Below, piece after piece: positions 36,494 to 45,839 of a stretch of 64,000 nucleotides of DNA. Position numbers and translations under genes: made by a program. The notes beneath the pieces were generated by a model. It ran no database searches, was not told the origin of the DNA, and saw nothing but the letters and a program-made list of their open reading frames with translations. This DNA comes from Marinospirillum alkalitolerans (GTDB lineage Bacteria; Pseudomonadota; Gammaproteobacteria; Pseudomonadales; Halomonadaceae). The first letter of the stretch is position 1; the number at the start of each line of letters is the position of its first letter. The stretch is from the NCBI RefSeq assembly GCF_045055655.1, contig NZ_JBANFI010000008.1:1-64000 (forward strand), read 5' to 3'.

Positions 36494-36808
36494 TCAGCCT
36501 TCCTGAAAACGCAGCAGGTTAGAGAGCTTGGGGTTCGGCTTTTTGGCTGGGCGATAAAAGAGCGCCATCTTGCCAATCGTCTGGACAACCTCAGCCTGAA
36601 CCTGTTGCGCCAACTGCTCTATCAGTGCAATGCGCTCATCACGCTCAGTAATCACAAAACGAATTTTGATCAGTTCGTGATCATTCAGTGCACGTTCAAC
36701 TTCCTTGAGCAAACCTTCAGAGAGGCCGTTTTCGGAAACCAGCACCACCGGGTTGAGGTGATGACCAATCGAACGAAGTGCTTTCTTTTGTGCGCCTTTT
36801 AGGCTCAT
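36494..36808 (-). CDS. yhbY: Ribosome assembly RNA-binding protein YhbY
   Basis: A 104-residue CRS1/YhbY (CRM) domain protein that binds pre-50S ribosomal particles. LKGAQKKALRSIGHHLNPVV and the Gly-rich turn near VSENGLSEG are typical. It is divergent from rlmE across 201 bases, as in E. coli and Pseudomonas. That gap holds short dyads at 36901-36915 and 36943-36954 but nothing I can name. Confidence 0.94.
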   Translation of the reverse strand: MSLKGAQKKALRSIGHHLNPVVLVSENGLSEGLLKEVERALNDHELIKIRFVITERDERIALIEQLAQQVQAEVVQTIGKMALFYRPAKKPNPKLSNLLRFQEG

Positions 36809-37009
36809 GTTAATCTATTCTCGTCTCGGGGTTAAAAAAGGCTGCGCAGCCGATGAGCCGCGTCAGTCATCGGATCCCGCTATTCTAGTGCTAGAAAGCC
36901 AGAGGGTCATCCTCTCGCGACTTTATTTTGTGTCTCGGGTGGATGAGGCCTCATTTTTACAGCTGGGTGTCGCGGCTGACATTCAGCCTAGTCAATCAAT
37001 AGGTGATAC

Positions 37010-37636
37010 TTGGCAAGATCAAAAACCAGTGCCGCTTGGCTCAAAGAGCATGTGGACGACTATTGGGTGCAGCAGGCGCAAAAAGACGGCTACCGTTCGC
37101 GCGCCACTTATAAGCTTGCAGAAATCGATGATAAAGATCAGCTGCTCAAGCCGGGTATGACGGTGATCGATCTCGGTTCTGCTCCAGGTGGCTGGTCGCA
37201 GCTTGTCGCTGAGCGCCTTCAAGGGCGCGGGATTATTCTGGCGTCAGATATTCTGCCGATGGACCCGATCGCCGATGTGCAGTTTATTCAAGGCGATTTT
37301 ACCGAAGAGAGCGTGTTGGATGCCCTGTTGGAAGCCATGCAGGGTCGGCAGGCCGATCTGGTGATCTCCGATATGGCACCTAATCTCAGCGGTATGAATG
37401 CCATCGATCAGCCGAAAGCCATGTATTTGATCGAGCTGGCGCTGGATTTGGCGCAGCAGGTGCTGAAACCTCAAGGGGTGTTTCTGGCTAAGGCTTTTCA
37501 GGGCGAAGGTTATGATGTCTATCTCAAATTACTAAAAGAGCACTTTCAACAGGTGTTGACGCGTAAACCCAAGGCATCGCGTGCGCGCTCACGCGAGGTG
37601 TACCTGCTGGCTAAGGGTTTTCGTGGTGGAAGGTGA
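37010..37636 (+). CDS. rlmE: 23S rRNA (uridine-2'-O)-methyltransferase RlmE
   Basis: A 208-residue heat-shock methyltransferase (FtsJ/RrmJ) that methylates U2552 of 23S rRNA. The SAM-binding DLGSAPGGWSQ motif and the later catalytic aspartate in SDMAPN, lysine in AKAFQGEG and glutamate in RSREVYL are all present. The start is TTG with an AGGTGA site upstream. ftsH follows after about 200 bases, the usual pairing. Confidence 0.96.
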   Translation: MARSKTSAAWLKEHVDDYWVQQAQKDGYRSRATYKLAEIDDKDQLLKPGMTVIDLGSAPGGWSQLVAERLQGRGIILASDILPMDPIADVQFIQGDFTEESVLDALLEAMQGRQADLVISDMAPNLSGMNAIDQPKAMYLIELALDLAQQVLKPQGVFLAKAFQGEGYDVYLKLLKEHFQQVLTRKPKASRARSREVYLLAKGFRGGR

Positions 37637-37837
37637 TCAGTCGGCCTGATGGTTGAGACAAGCAACGGCGCTGCAATATGGAAAGGCATCCAGTCTTTGT
37701 GCTAGCCTGCTTGCTGACTGTTCATTTAAAAGATCAATGAAACGCATTGGTTTTTCTTCGGTCTCATCTATGAAATGCTGTAGTATATTGACCGAAAAGC
37801 TGATTCGGCGGACGTGTTTTAATAAGAGGGCAATGCC

Positions 37838-39796
37838 TTGAACGATATGGCCAAAAATCTCATTCTGTGGCTCATTATCGCGGCAGTACTGCTGACCGTG
37901 TTTAATAGTTTTAATGTCGATACCCCTGCCAATACGGTGAACTATTCTCAGTTCGTCCAAGATGTGCAGCGCCAACAGGTGCGCAAAGTGGTGATCGATG
38001 GCTTTGATATCTACGGTGAGCGCACGGATGGGAGTCGCTTCCAGACGATTCGTCCAGCAGCCGAAGATCCACGTTTGATCGATGATTTGATCGCCAATGA
38101 TGTCGTCATTGAAGGCCGCAAGCCAGAGGGCCAGAGCCTGTGGACGCGTCTGCTGATTGCCAGCTTCCCGATTCTGCTGATCATGGCGATCTTCCTGTTT
38201 TTTATGCGCCAGATGCAAGGCGGTGGCGGTGGTCGTGGTGGCCCGATGAGCTTTGGTAAATCCAAAGCCCGTCTGCTCACTCAAGATCAGATTAAAACCA
38301 CCTTTGCCGATGTTGCAGGCTGTGATGAAGCCAAGGAAGACGTGAAAGAGCTGGTGGACTTTCTGCGTGATCCAAACAAATTTCAGCGTCTTGGCGGCAA
38401 GATTCCGCGTGGTGTGCTGATGGTCGGTAGCCCAGGGACAGGTAAAACATTGCTTGCCAAAGCGGTGGCAGGTGAGGCCAAGGTGCCCTTCTTTACCATC
38501 TCAGGTTCTGACTTTGTTGAAATGTTCGTTGGTGTCGGTGCCTCACGGGTACGCGATATGTTTGAGCAGGCCAAAAAGCAATCGCCTTGCATCATCTTTA
38601 TTGATGAGATTGATGCTGTTGGTCGTCACCGTGGTGCCGGCATGGGCGGTGGCCACGATGAGCGCGAACAAACTCTGAACCAGCTGCTGGTTGAGATGGA
38701 TGGTTTTGATCCCAATGATGGCATTATTGTTATTGCGGCCACTAACCGTCCGGATGTATTGGACCCAGCTCTGTTGCGCCCAGGCCGTTTTGATCGCCAG
38801 GTGGTCGTGGGTCTGCCGGATATTCGTGGTCGTGAGCAGATTCTCAAGGTACACATGCGCAAAGTGCCTTTGGCTGATGATGTGAACCCTTCTGTGATCG
38901 CACGGGGTACGCCAGGCTTTTCCGGTGCTGATTTAGCGAACCTGGTCAATGAGGCTGCACTCTTTGCAGCACGCACTGATCGTCGTCTAGTTGGCATGGA
39001 AGAGTTTGATAAGGCCAAGGATAAGATCATGATGGGCGCTGAGCGCAAGTCCATGGTGATGACTGAAAAAGACAAGATCATGACTGCTTACCATGAGGCG
39101 GGTCATGCCATCTTGGGCCGTTTGTTGCCAGCACATGATCCTGTTTATAAGGTTTCGATTATTCCACGCGGTCGCGCGCTGGGCGTCACTATGTTCTTGC
39201 CCGAAGAAGACAAGGTGTCTTACAGCCGTCGCTACCTGTTGAGCCGCATTACCTCTGCTTATGGTGGGCGTATCGCTGAAGAGATGTTCTATGGTGCAGA
39301 TGGCGTCTCAACTGGGGCTTCAAATGATATTCAGCAGGCCACCAAAATGGCGCGCAATATGGTGACCAAGTGGGGCTTATCCGATAAAGCTGGCCCAGTG
39401 CTCTATAGCGAAGAAGAAGGTGAGATCTTCCTTGGTAAGGGTAACTCAGGTGGCGGCTCGATGAATGTCAGCGGTGAAACCGCCAAGCTTCTGGATGCTG
39501 AAATACGCCAGATTCTTGATGACTGCTATGCAGAAGCCACGCGCCTGCTAGAAGAAAACCGCGATAAGATGGAGCTGATGAAAGATGCCTTGATGGAGTA
39601 CGAGACTATCGATGCGCATCAGATTGATCAGATTATGGAAGGGAAAAAGCCAGAGCCACCCAAAGACTGGCATAATGATGATCAAGGTGGTGTTAAGGCG
39701 CAGGACGTGGAGCCTGAGACCGACGAGCAGGATGACGAGGACGAGGGTGTGGAACCACGTAAACCCAGTGATCCTCTCGGTGGCTCCGTCCACTAA
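37838..39796 (+). CDS. ftsH: ATP-dependent zinc metalloprotease FtsH
   Basis: A 652-residue membrane AAA protease that degrades misassembled membrane proteins and regulators. Helices at about 6-25 and 103-122 flank a periplasmic domain. The AAA domain has Walker A GSPGTGKT (197-204; the second position is Ser where most FtsH have Pro), Walker B FIDEIDA and the second region of homology. The zinc motif is HEAGH at 419-423. The acidic tail after about 610 is variable. Translation starts at TTG with AGAGGG 7 bases upstream. Confidence 0.98.
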   Translation: MNDMAKNLILWLIIAAVLLTVFNSFNVDTPANTVNYSQFVQDVQRQQVRKVVIDGFDIYGERTDGSRFQTIRPAAEDPRLIDDLIANDVVIEGRKPEGQSLWTRLLIASFPILLIMAIFLFFMRQMQGGGGGRGGPMSFGKSKARLLTQDQIKTTFADVAGCDEAKEDVKELVDFLRDPNKFQRLGGKIPRGVLMVGSPGTGKTLLAKAVAGEAKVPFFTISGSDFVEMFVGVGASRVRDMFEQAKKQSPCIIFIDEIDAVGRHRGAGMGGGHDEREQTLNQLLVEMDGFDPNDGIIVIAATNRPDVLDPALLRPGRFDRQVVVGLPDIRGREQILKVHMRKVPLADDVNPSVIARGTPGFSGADLANLVNEAALFAARTDRRLVGMEEFDKAKDKIMMGAERKSMVMTEKDKIMTAYHEAGHAILGRLLPAHDPVYKVSIIPRGRALGVTMFLPEEDKVSYSRRYLLSRITSAYGGRIAEEMFYGADGVSTGASNDIQQATKMARNMVTKWGLSDKAGPVLYSEEEGEIFLGKGNSGGGSMNVSGETAKLLDAEIRQILDDCYAEATRLLEENRDKMELMKDALMEYETIDAHQIDQIMEGKKPEPPKDWHNDDQGGVKAQDVEPETDEQDDEDEGVEPRKPSDPLGGSVH

Positions 39797-39808
39797 ATCA
39801 GTTGATCC

Positions 39809-39836
39809 ACACAACCCGCTTCGGCGGGTTTTGTGT
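39809..39836 (+). terminator. Terminator after ftsH
   Basis: AACCCGC-TTCG-GCGGGTT stem with TTTG downstream, starting about 13 bases after the ftsH stop. Flanking ACAC/GTGT can extend the stem with a small bulge. Confidence 0.85.
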
Positions 39837-39891
39837 ATTCTGGCGATGGACTTTGACTTTTATCAGCGGCGTGATCGTTAAGGAGTAGGCG

Positions 39892-40716
39892 ATGCAGCAA
39901 AGATGGTGGTGTCCAACGACACCGCAAATCATGGGTATTGTGAATATTACCCCCGATTCTTTTTCAGATGGTGGCTGTTATAAGCAGGTTGATGCCGCTG
40001 TCCGGCAGGCTCTGCGCCTAGAGCAGGAAGGGGCGCAATTAATTGATCTGGGTGGTGAGTCCACGCGCCCAGGTGCTGCACCTGTATCAGTGCAGGAAGA
40101 GATGGATCGCGTGTTGCCAGTTCTGGAAAAGTTGCGTGCGCAAAGTAGCATTAAAATTTCTATTGATACCAGTTCACCCCAGCTGATGACGGAGGCCGCG
40201 GCCTTGGGGGCAGATCTGATTAATGATGTCCGAGCCTTAGGTCGTCCTGGTGCGTTGGAAGCTGCTGCGGCCACTGGATTGCCTGTCTGTCTTATGCATA
40301 TGCGCGGAGAGCCGCAAACAATGCAGCAACAGAGTATCTATCAGCAGGTGGTGGCTGAAGTCGGCCAGTGGCTTGAAGCCCGTGTTCAAGCTTGTGCTGC
40401 GGCAGGTATCCTGCGCGAGCGCTTGATTCTGGATCCCGGCTTTGGTTTTGCAAAGCAGCTAGAGCATAATTTGGCGCTGCTAGCGAATTTATCGGCCTTA
40501 ACTAACTTGGGTCTTCCCGTGCTGGTGGGTATGTCGCGTAAAAGAATGCTTGGCGAAATCACCGGTCGGCCTGTTGAAGAGCGTGAGGCGGCAGGGCTGG
40601 CTGCACATCTGATGGCGGCACAACAAGGTGCCAGCTGGCTAAGAGTGCATCAAGTGGCTGGTTTGCATGATGCCCTGCAGGTCTGGCGCGCTGTCGAGCA
40701 GTATACCCAGGATTGA
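39892..40716 (+). CDS. folP: Dihydropteroate synthase
   Basis: A 274-residue TIM-barrel enzyme joining p-aminobenzoate to the pterin pyrophosphate in folate synthesis; the sulfonamide target. The signatures IMGIVNITPDSFSDGG and LIDLGGESTRPGA are intact, as is LDPGFGFAK. An AAGGAG site precedes the ATG. glmM follows after 69 bases, as in E. coli and Pseudomonas. Confidence 0.97.
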   Translation: MQQRWWCPTTPQIMGIVNITPDSFSDGGCYKQVDAAVRQALRLEQEGAQLIDLGGESTRPGAAPVSVQEEMDRVLPVLEKLRAQSSIKISIDTSSPQLMTEAAALGADLINDVRALGRPGALEAAAATGLPVCLMHMRGEPQTMQQQSIYQQVVAEVGQWLEARVQACAAAGILRERLILDPGFGFAKQLEHNLALLANLSALTNLGLPVLVGMSRKRMLGEITGRPVEEREAAGLAAHLMAAQQGASWLRVHQVAGLHDALQVWRAVEQYTQD

Positions 40717-40766
40717 ATGAGCGGCCAGTAGATGGCTGGGCGCACGCATGGTTTTTTGCAAAGATA

Positions 40767-40774
40767 AACAATAA
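40767..40774 (+). promoter_or_regulatory. CA motif beside the glmM ribosome binding site
   Basis: AACAATAA matches AAYAAYAA and lies directly before the AAAGGAAGG ribosome site of glmM. It is a candidate Hfq/Crc site. A single eight-base match can arise by chance. Confidence 0.3.
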
Positions 40775-40785
40775 AGGAAGGCAGT

Positions 40786-42126
40786 ATGGCGCGTCGTTAT
40801 TTTGGTACAGATGGTATAAGAGGTCGAGTTGGAGAGCTGCCGATCACTCCCGATTTTGTGCTCAAACTAGGTTGGGCAGCGGGTAAGGTGTTTGCGCGCC
40901 AAGGGAAAAAGCGCATTCTGATCGGTAAGGATACGCGCCTTTCAGGTTATATGTTTGAATCTGCTTTGGAGGCCGGTTTGTCTGCGGCCGGTGTCGATGT
41001 CTATTTGCTGGGGCCGATGCCAACCCCTGGCATTGCTTATCTTACGCAGACCTTTCACGCCGATGCAGGTATTGTGATCAGCGCTTCCCATAATCCTTTT
41101 GAGGATAATGGCATCAAGTTTTTTTCCGCTCAGGGTGAAAAGCTGGATGACGAGATCGAAACAGAAATCGAAGCCTGGTTAGAGCAGCCTCTAGAAACTG
41201 TGGCGCCGGCGCTCTTGGGTAAGGCGCGTCGGATCAATGATGCTGCTGGACGCTATATCGAATTCTGCAAAAATACCCTGCCTTTTCACACCAGCTTGCA
41301 AGGTATGCATCTGGTCATTGATTGTGCGCATGGTGCGACCTATCACATCGCGCCGGCTGTTTTGCGCGAGCTGGGTGCGCAGGTTACGGTGATCGGTGCT
41401 GAGCCAGATGGCCTGAATATCAATAAAGGTGTGGGTTCAACCCATCCGCAGGCTCTACAGGATAAGGTGGTGGAGCTAGGTGCAGATCTCGGTATTGCCT
41501 TTGATGGTGACGGTGATCGTGTGGTGATGGCGACACGGACAGGGCGCTTATTAGACGGCGATGATCTGCTGTACATTATTGCCCGACATCTCCATCAACA
41601 AGGGCGCTTAGAAGGTGGCGTGGTGGGCACCTTGATGACCAACTATGGCCTTGAGCTGGCTTTCAAAGAGATGGGTGTGCCTTTTGTGCGCGCCGCTGTT
41701 GGTGATCGCTATGTGATGGCTGAGCTGCAAAAAAATAACTGGTTACTCGGTGGTGAGGGGTCGGGCCATTTGGTCTGTCGTCATGTGCAAACCACGGGTG
41801 ATGGTATTGTCGCAGCGCTCCAGGTTTTGCTGGCGATGGTGGAAGCCAAAGGCCAGCTGGAGCCCTTGTTGCAAGGTCTGGAGAAGTTGCCACAAAGTTT
41901 GGTCAACGTGCGCACTCAAGCCGATAAGACCATGCTGTTACGCCATCCTCAAGTGCTGCAAGAAGTCGCGGCTGTCGAGCAAGAGATGCAGGGGCGCGGC
42001 CGCGTACTCTTGCGTCCATCCGGTACAGAGCCTCTGCTTCGTGTGATGGTTGAAGGGCAGGATAAAGAGGAAGTCCAGCAGGCCGCTGAACGGATTGCTG
42101 CGGTGGTGATTCAGGTCGCAGGTTGA
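40786..42126 (+). CDS. glmM: Phosphoglucosamine mutase
   Basis: A 446-residue alpha-D-phosphohexomutase that converts glucosamine-6-phosphate to glucosamine-1-phosphate for peptidoglycan and LPS. The phosphorylated serine is S101 in SASHNPFEDNGIKFF, the metal loop is DGDGDR, and the substrate loop GEGSGH and C-terminal RPSGTEPLLRVM are present. Length is typical. A good ribosome site lies 6-7 bases upstream. Confidence 0.98.
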   Translation: MARRYFGTDGIRGRVGELPITPDFVLKLGWAAGKVFARQGKKRILIGKDTRLSGYMFESALEAGLSAAGVDVYLLGPMPTPGIAYLTQTFHADAGIVISASHNPFEDNGIKFFSAQGEKLDDEIETEIEAWLEQPLETVAPALLGKARRINDAAGRYIEFCKNTLPFHTSLQGMHLVIDCAHGATYHIAPAVLRELGAQVTVIGAEPDGLNINKGVGSTHPQALQDKVVELGADLGIAFDGDGDRVVMATRTGRLLDGDDLLYIIARHLHQQGRLEGGVVGTLMTNYGLELAFKEMGVPFVRAAVGDRYVMAELQKNNWLLGGEGSGHLVCRHVQTTGDGIVAALQVLLAMVEAKGQLEPLLQGLEKLPQSLVNVRTQADKTMLLRHPQVLQEVAAVEQEMQGRGRVLLRPSGTEPLLRVMVEGQDKEEVQQAAERIAAVVIQVAG

Positions 42127-42181
42127 GCCGCTGACGCTTTTTTTATAGAATCGCGGGCTGAATTCAATACAGGAAAAGAAG

Positions 42182-42931
42182 ATGCGACAAAAGCGGGTAG
42201 CAGGCAACTGGAAAATGAATGGCGATCAGGCGCAGAATGCTGCCTTGCTGCATGCCATTGCCGAGCAGGCGGAAAAGACCACGGCGGCGCTACTGGTCTG
42301 TCCTCCTTTTCCTTATCTGCTGCAAGCTGTCGCAGCCTTGCAGACCACGGGTGTCGAGATTGGTGCGCAGGACTGCTCGGCGTATCAGGAGGGTGCTTAT
42401 ACGGGTGAGGTGTCGGCACGCATGCTGGCTGATCTAGGTGTGCAATGGGTGCTGATCGGCCATTCAGAAAGAAGGCACTACCACGGTGAAGACAACGCGC
42501 TGTTGGTTGAAAAAGGACGGCGCGCTGTTGAAGCTGGGCTCAAGCCTATTTTGTGTGTCGGAGAAACACTGGCTGAGCGCGAGCAGGGCTTGACGCAGCA
42601 GGTGGTTGCAGCACAGATTGCTCCTTTTTTAGAACACTTCACGCTCCAAGAGCTGGCTTCGTTCTGTATTGCATATGAGCCTGTCTGGGCAATCGGAACA
42701 GGTCTCACTGCAACGCCGGAAGAAGCGCAGGCTGTCCATGCCGCCATTCGTGCTCAGTTAGCTGAAGTGGATGCCAGCTGGGCGGAGCAGGTCGGAGTGC
42801 TTTACGGGGGCAGTGTAAAGGCTGATAATGCGGCTTCCTTATTCAGTATGCCGGATATAGATGGTGGGTTGATTGGTGGTGCGTCCCTGGATGCAGGCCA
42901 GTTTTTAGCAATTGCAAACGCAGCGGAATAA
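42182..42931 (+). CDS. tpiA: Triosephosphate isomerase
   Basis: A 249-residue glycolytic enzyme interconverting dihydroxyacetone phosphate and glyceraldehyde-3-phosphate. The catalytic residues are visible: Lys in GNWKMNG, His in IGHSERR, Glu in AYEPVWAIGTG. The phosphate loop GGSVK is present. It lies between glmM and secG, as in Pseudomonas. Confidence 0.98.
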   Translation: MRQKRVAGNWKMNGDQAQNAALLHAIAEQAEKTTAALLVCPPFPYLLQAVAALQTTGVEIGAQDCSAYQEGAYTGEVSARMLADLGVQWVLIGHSERRHYHGEDNALLVEKGRRAVEAGLKPILCVGETLAEREQGLTQQVVAAQIAPFLEHFTLQELASFCIAYEPVWAIGTGLTATPEEAQAVHAAIRAQLAEVDASWAEQVGVLYGGSVKADNAASLFSMPDIDGGLIGGASLDAGQFLAIANAAE

Positions 42932-42935
42932 AACT

Positions 42936-43304
42936 ATGCACACTGTGGTATTGATGATACATGTTGTTCTGGCCGTCGCGCTGGTCGTGCTGGTACTGAT
43001 GCAGCAAGGTAAGGGCGCTGAAGCCGGCGCATCCTTTGGTGGCGGTGCTTCCAATACAGTTTTTGGTAGTCTGGGTCCACTAGGCTTTTTTGGTAAAGCC
43101 ACCAGCTGGTTGGCGGCTGGGTTCTTTGTGACCAGCTTGGGTTTGGCTTATCTGGCGGGCAAGCAGCATGCGCCAACGATTCAAACGCCAGCGGCTGATA
43201 TTATCGAAGAGTTTAATCGGGATCGTCTGCCGCTTCTGGATGATGCCTTTGTTCTTCCACAAGAACCTGCTGTTATTGAAGTGCCAGCGGCTGAAGCTGA
43301 GTAA
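42936..43304 (+). CDS. secG: Preprotein translocase subunit SecG
   Basis: A 122-residue protein of the SecYEG channel. Two membrane helices (about 3-22 and 50-72) flank the conserved VLMQQGKGAEAGASFGGG loop. The ATG at 42936 is 4 bases after the tpiA stop, so the two are coupled. The C-terminal tail is acidic and variable. The start aligns with the usual SecG N-terminus. Confidence 0.95.
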   Translation: MHTVVLMIHVVLAVALVVLVLMQQGKGAEAGASFGGGASNTVFGSLGPLGFFGKATSWLAAGFFVTSLGLAYLAGKQHAPTIQTPAADIIEEFNRDRLPLLDDAFVLPQEPAVIEVPAAEAE

Positions 43305-43315
43305 AAATATTTCTT

Positions 43316-43335
43316 TTGGGCTTGCAAAAGCCCAA
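43316..43335 (+). repeat. Eight-base perfect hairpin between secG and tRNA-Leu
   Basis: TTGGGCTT-GCAA-AAGCCCAA, 11 bases after the secG stop. No T run follows on the plus strand, so it may be a processing or stability hairpin rather than a terminator. It overlaps a possible -35 box (TTGCAA) of a promoter for the tRNA gene. Confidence 0.6.
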
Positions 43336-43374
43336 TGGAACGAATAGTATATTTGCGCCTGAGTAAATAGGCTC

Positions 43375-43461
43375 GCCGAAGTGGTGGAATTGGTAGACAC
43401 GCTATCTTGAGGGGGTAGTGGCTGTATGGCTGTGCGGGTTCGAGTCCCGCCTTCGGCACCA
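43375..43461 (+). tRNA. leuU: tRNA-Leu (anticodon GAG)
   Basis: An 87-base type II tRNA with a long variable arm. The acceptor arms GCCGAAG and CTTCGGC pair perfectly, the T arm GCGGG/CCCGC encloses TTCGAGT, and CCA is encoded at 43459-43461. The anticodon loop TTGAGGG (anticodon 43409-43411) is closed by CTATC/GGTAG. The secG-leuU linkage matches E. coli and Pseudomonas. Confidence 0.97.
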
Positions 43462-43527
43462 TCAGACAAAAGCTTGTCCTTTAAAGCAAGTAAAGAGAAG
43501 TGCTCCTCAGCTTCAATATTTAATTTC

Positions 43528-43556
43528 TTGACTTGCCGCTTTCCAGTCTATAAGAT
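43528..43556 (+). promoter_or_regulatory. Probable promoter of tRNA-fMet
   Basis: TTGACT at 43528-43533 and TAAGAT at 43551-43556, 17 bases apart. The tRNA begins 14 bases after the -10 box. Confidence 0.55.
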
Positions 43557-43569
43557 GTAGTTCTTCTGA

Positions 43570-43646
<77 letters not shown>

Positions 43647-43656
43647 AGATTTATCG

Positions 43657-43683
43657 AAAGCCCCTTTTTTAAGGGGCTTTTTG
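43657..43683 (+). terminator. Rho-independent terminator after tRNA-fMet
   Basis: AAAGCCCCTT pairs with AAGGGGCTTT across a 4-base loop and is followed by T residues. It separates the tRNA from the rimP operon. Confidence 0.9.
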
Positions 43684-43789
43684 TTAGGTCGAAAAAGTCT
43701 TCGCACAGACGGTGCCCCTTAGACCAATCTTCGAAGTTTTCCGGCCTGTGATATGTCGCTTCTTATGACATTTAGCTGGAGCCCCTCCC

Positions 43790-44266
43790 GTGGCAATGAA
43801 AGAAACACTGCTAGAACAACTCCTTGAGCCCACTGTGACCTCTCTAGGCTATGAATTCTGGGGTCTTGAATTCAGTGGTCGAGGCAGCCAAACCCTACTG
43901 CGTGTCTATATTGAAAGTGATGCCGGTATCCTGGTCGATGATTGCGCCAAGGTCAGTCGTCAGCTCAGTGCGATCTTAGATGTTGAAGATCCTATTCCTG
44001 GTGAATATACCCTCGAGGTCTCCTCGCCTGGTCTTGATCGCCCGCTGTTTAAATTAGAACACTATCAGCGCTATAGCGGTCAAAGCGTTCAGATTAAGCT
44101 ACGCTTAGCCTTTGAAGGACGGCGTAAATTCACCGGTGTATTAAAAGGCGTGGAAGGGGATGAAGTCATCCTCCATGTCGATGAAGACGAGTTTTGTTTC
44201 CCTATTGAAACGATTGACCAGGCCAAAGTACAAACGCGCCTGGAGAAAACAAAATCTAATAAGTAG
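43790..44266 (+). CDS. rimP: Ribosome maturation factor RimP
   Basis: A 158-residue protein needed for 30S subunit maturation. The conserved centre reads DDCAKVSRQLSAILDVEDPIPG and LEVSSPGLDRPL. The GTG at 43790 has TGGAG 8 bases upstream; an ATG two codons later has poorer spacing. It heads the rimP-nusA-infB-rbfA-truB-rpsO-pnp block. Confidence 0.96.
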   Translation: MAMKETLLEQLLEPTVTSLGYEFWGLEFSGRGSQTLLRVYIESDAGILVDDCAKVSRQLSAILDVEDPIPGEYTLEVSSPGLDRPLFKLEHYQRYSGQSVQIKLRLAFEGRRKFTGVLKGVEGDEVILHVDEDEFCFPIETIDQAKVQTRLEKTKSNK

Positions 44267-44292
44267 CAAGGACAGTTTTGCGAGGCTGAGGC

Positions 44293-45780
44293 ATGAGTAA
44301 AGAAATTTTGATGGTCGTGGATGCCGTCTCCAATGAGAAGGGCGTTCCAAAGGAAACCATTTTTGAGGCCATAGAAGCCGCACTAGCCAGTGCAACCAAA
44401 AAGCGCTTTCTGGAAGAAGAAGTCGATATTCGCGTCAAAATTGATCGCAAAACCGGTCAATATGAAACCTTCCGCCGTTGGACAGTGGTTGATGACGAAG
44501 ACTTCTCTGAACCAGCAGCTGAGCTCCCCCTTTCTGAAGCACAGGAAGAAGGGCGGCATGTTGGTGATATCAAAGAAGAATTGATCGAATCGATCGAGTT
44601 TGGTCGTATTGCCGCGCAAACAGCTAAACAGGTCATCGTACAAAAGGTACGCGAGGCCGAGCGGGCCGAGGTCGTGCGCCAGTATATGGAGCAGCAGGGC
44701 CAGTTGGTTTCCGGTAGTGTTAAAAAAGTCACGCGTGATGGTGTGATTGTTGATCTGGGCGGCAACGCAGAAGCTTATCTGGCGCGTCACGAGATGATTC
44801 CCAGTGAAAAATTCCGTATGAATGATCGTGTGCGTGCGGTTCTGCTCGAAGTCAGCCCACATCAGCGTGGTCACCAGCTGTTGTTATCGCGTGCCTGCCC
44901 TGAAATGCTGGTTGAGCTGTTCAAGATCGAAGTACCAGAGATTTCAGAGCAGCTGATTGAAATCCGCGGCGCTGCACGTGATCCTGGATTGCGTGCTAAA
45001 ATTGCCGTGAAAACCAACGATCGCCGTATTGATCCTGTTGGTGCTTGTGTTGGTATGCGTGGTTCACGCGTGCAGGCGGTCTCTACTGAGCTGAACAATG
45101 AGCGCATCGATATTGTGCTCTGGGACGACAATCCTGCTCAGCTGGTCATCAATGCGATGGCGCCTGCTGAGGTGGCCTCGATCATTGTTGATGAAGATGC
45201 GCATGCGATGGATGTGGCTGTTGCCGCTGATAACCTGGCGCAAGCGATCGGTCGTGGTGGTCAAAACGTGAAACTGGCGCGTGAGCTCACAGGCTGGCGT
45301 CTGAATGTGATGACCGAAGAAGAAGCCAGCGGTAAGCAGGCGCAGGAAACAGATACGCTGGTTCAGTCTTTTATTCAGCAGTTGGATGTGGATGAAGATC
45401 TTGCCCGTTTGCTGGTTGAAGAAGGTTTTACCGGTTTAGAAGAAGTGGCCTATGTGCCCGCAGAAGAATTCTTAGAAATTGATGGTTTTGATGAAGACTT
45501 GATTGCCGAGCTTAAACGTCGAGCGAAAGATGCGCTACTCACCCAAGAGATCGCATCTGAAGAGGCGTTAGCTGAAGTTGATCCAGAAGGTTCTTTCTTG
45601 GATCTTGACGGTATGGATCGCTCTCTTGCCGCAGCACTGGCTCAGCGTGGTGTCAAAAGTCTGGATGATCTGGCCGAATTGGCGATAGATGATCTGATGG
45701 ATATCGAATCCATGACAGAAGAGCGGGCTGGTAAACTCATTATGGCTGCTCGTGCTCACTGGTTTGAAGATCAGGAATAA
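44293..45780 (+). CDS. nusA: Transcription termination/antitermination factor NusA
   Basis: A 495-residue RNA polymerase factor. Domains in order: N-terminal polymerase-binding domain (1-130), S1 (about 135-200, VSGSVKKVTRDGVIVDLGG), KH1 and KH2 (about 205-345, with AIGRGGQNVKLA), and two acidic repeats at the C-terminus (about 365-420 and 440-495), as in E. coli. It controls pausing, termination and antitermination. Confidence 0.98.
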   Translation: MSKEILMVVDAVSNEKGVPKETIFEAIEAALASATKKRFLEEEVDIRVKIDRKTGQYETFRRWTVVDDEDFSEPAAELPLSEAQEEGRHVGDIKEELIESIEFGRIAAQTAKQVIVQKVREAERAEVVRQYMEQQGQLVSGSVKKVTRDGVIVDLGGNAEAYLARHEMIPSEKFRMNDRVRAVLLEVSPHQRGHQLLLSRACPEMLVELFKIEVPEISEQLIEIRGAARDPGLRAKIAVKTNDRRIDPVGACVGMRGSRVQAVSTELNNERIDIVLWDDNPAQLVINAMAPAEVASIIVDEDAHAMDVAVAADNLAQAIGRGGQNVKLARELTGWRLNVMTEEEASGKQAQETDTLVQSFIQQLDVDEDLARLLVEEGFTGLEEVAYVPAEEFLEIDGFDEDLIAELKRRAKDALLTQEIASEEALAEVDPEGSFLDLDGMDRSLAAALAQRGVKSLDDLAELAIDDLMDIESMTEERAGKLIMAARAHWFEDQE

Positions 45781-45839
45781 GCCCAAGGGCGAACAGGATT
45801 CTTCCCGGTGATCAGGTTGCAGGTAAGAGGAGATGGATA

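Noticed and set aside
36943..36954. ATGAGGCCTCAT palindrome before rlmE as a terminator or operator
   Set aside because: It leaves no loop for a hairpin and has no known matching regulator; it may be chance.
37637..38284. 215-residue minus-strand frame over the ftsH start
   Set aside because: Antisense to ftsH with His/Gln/Ile-rich composition typical of shadows.
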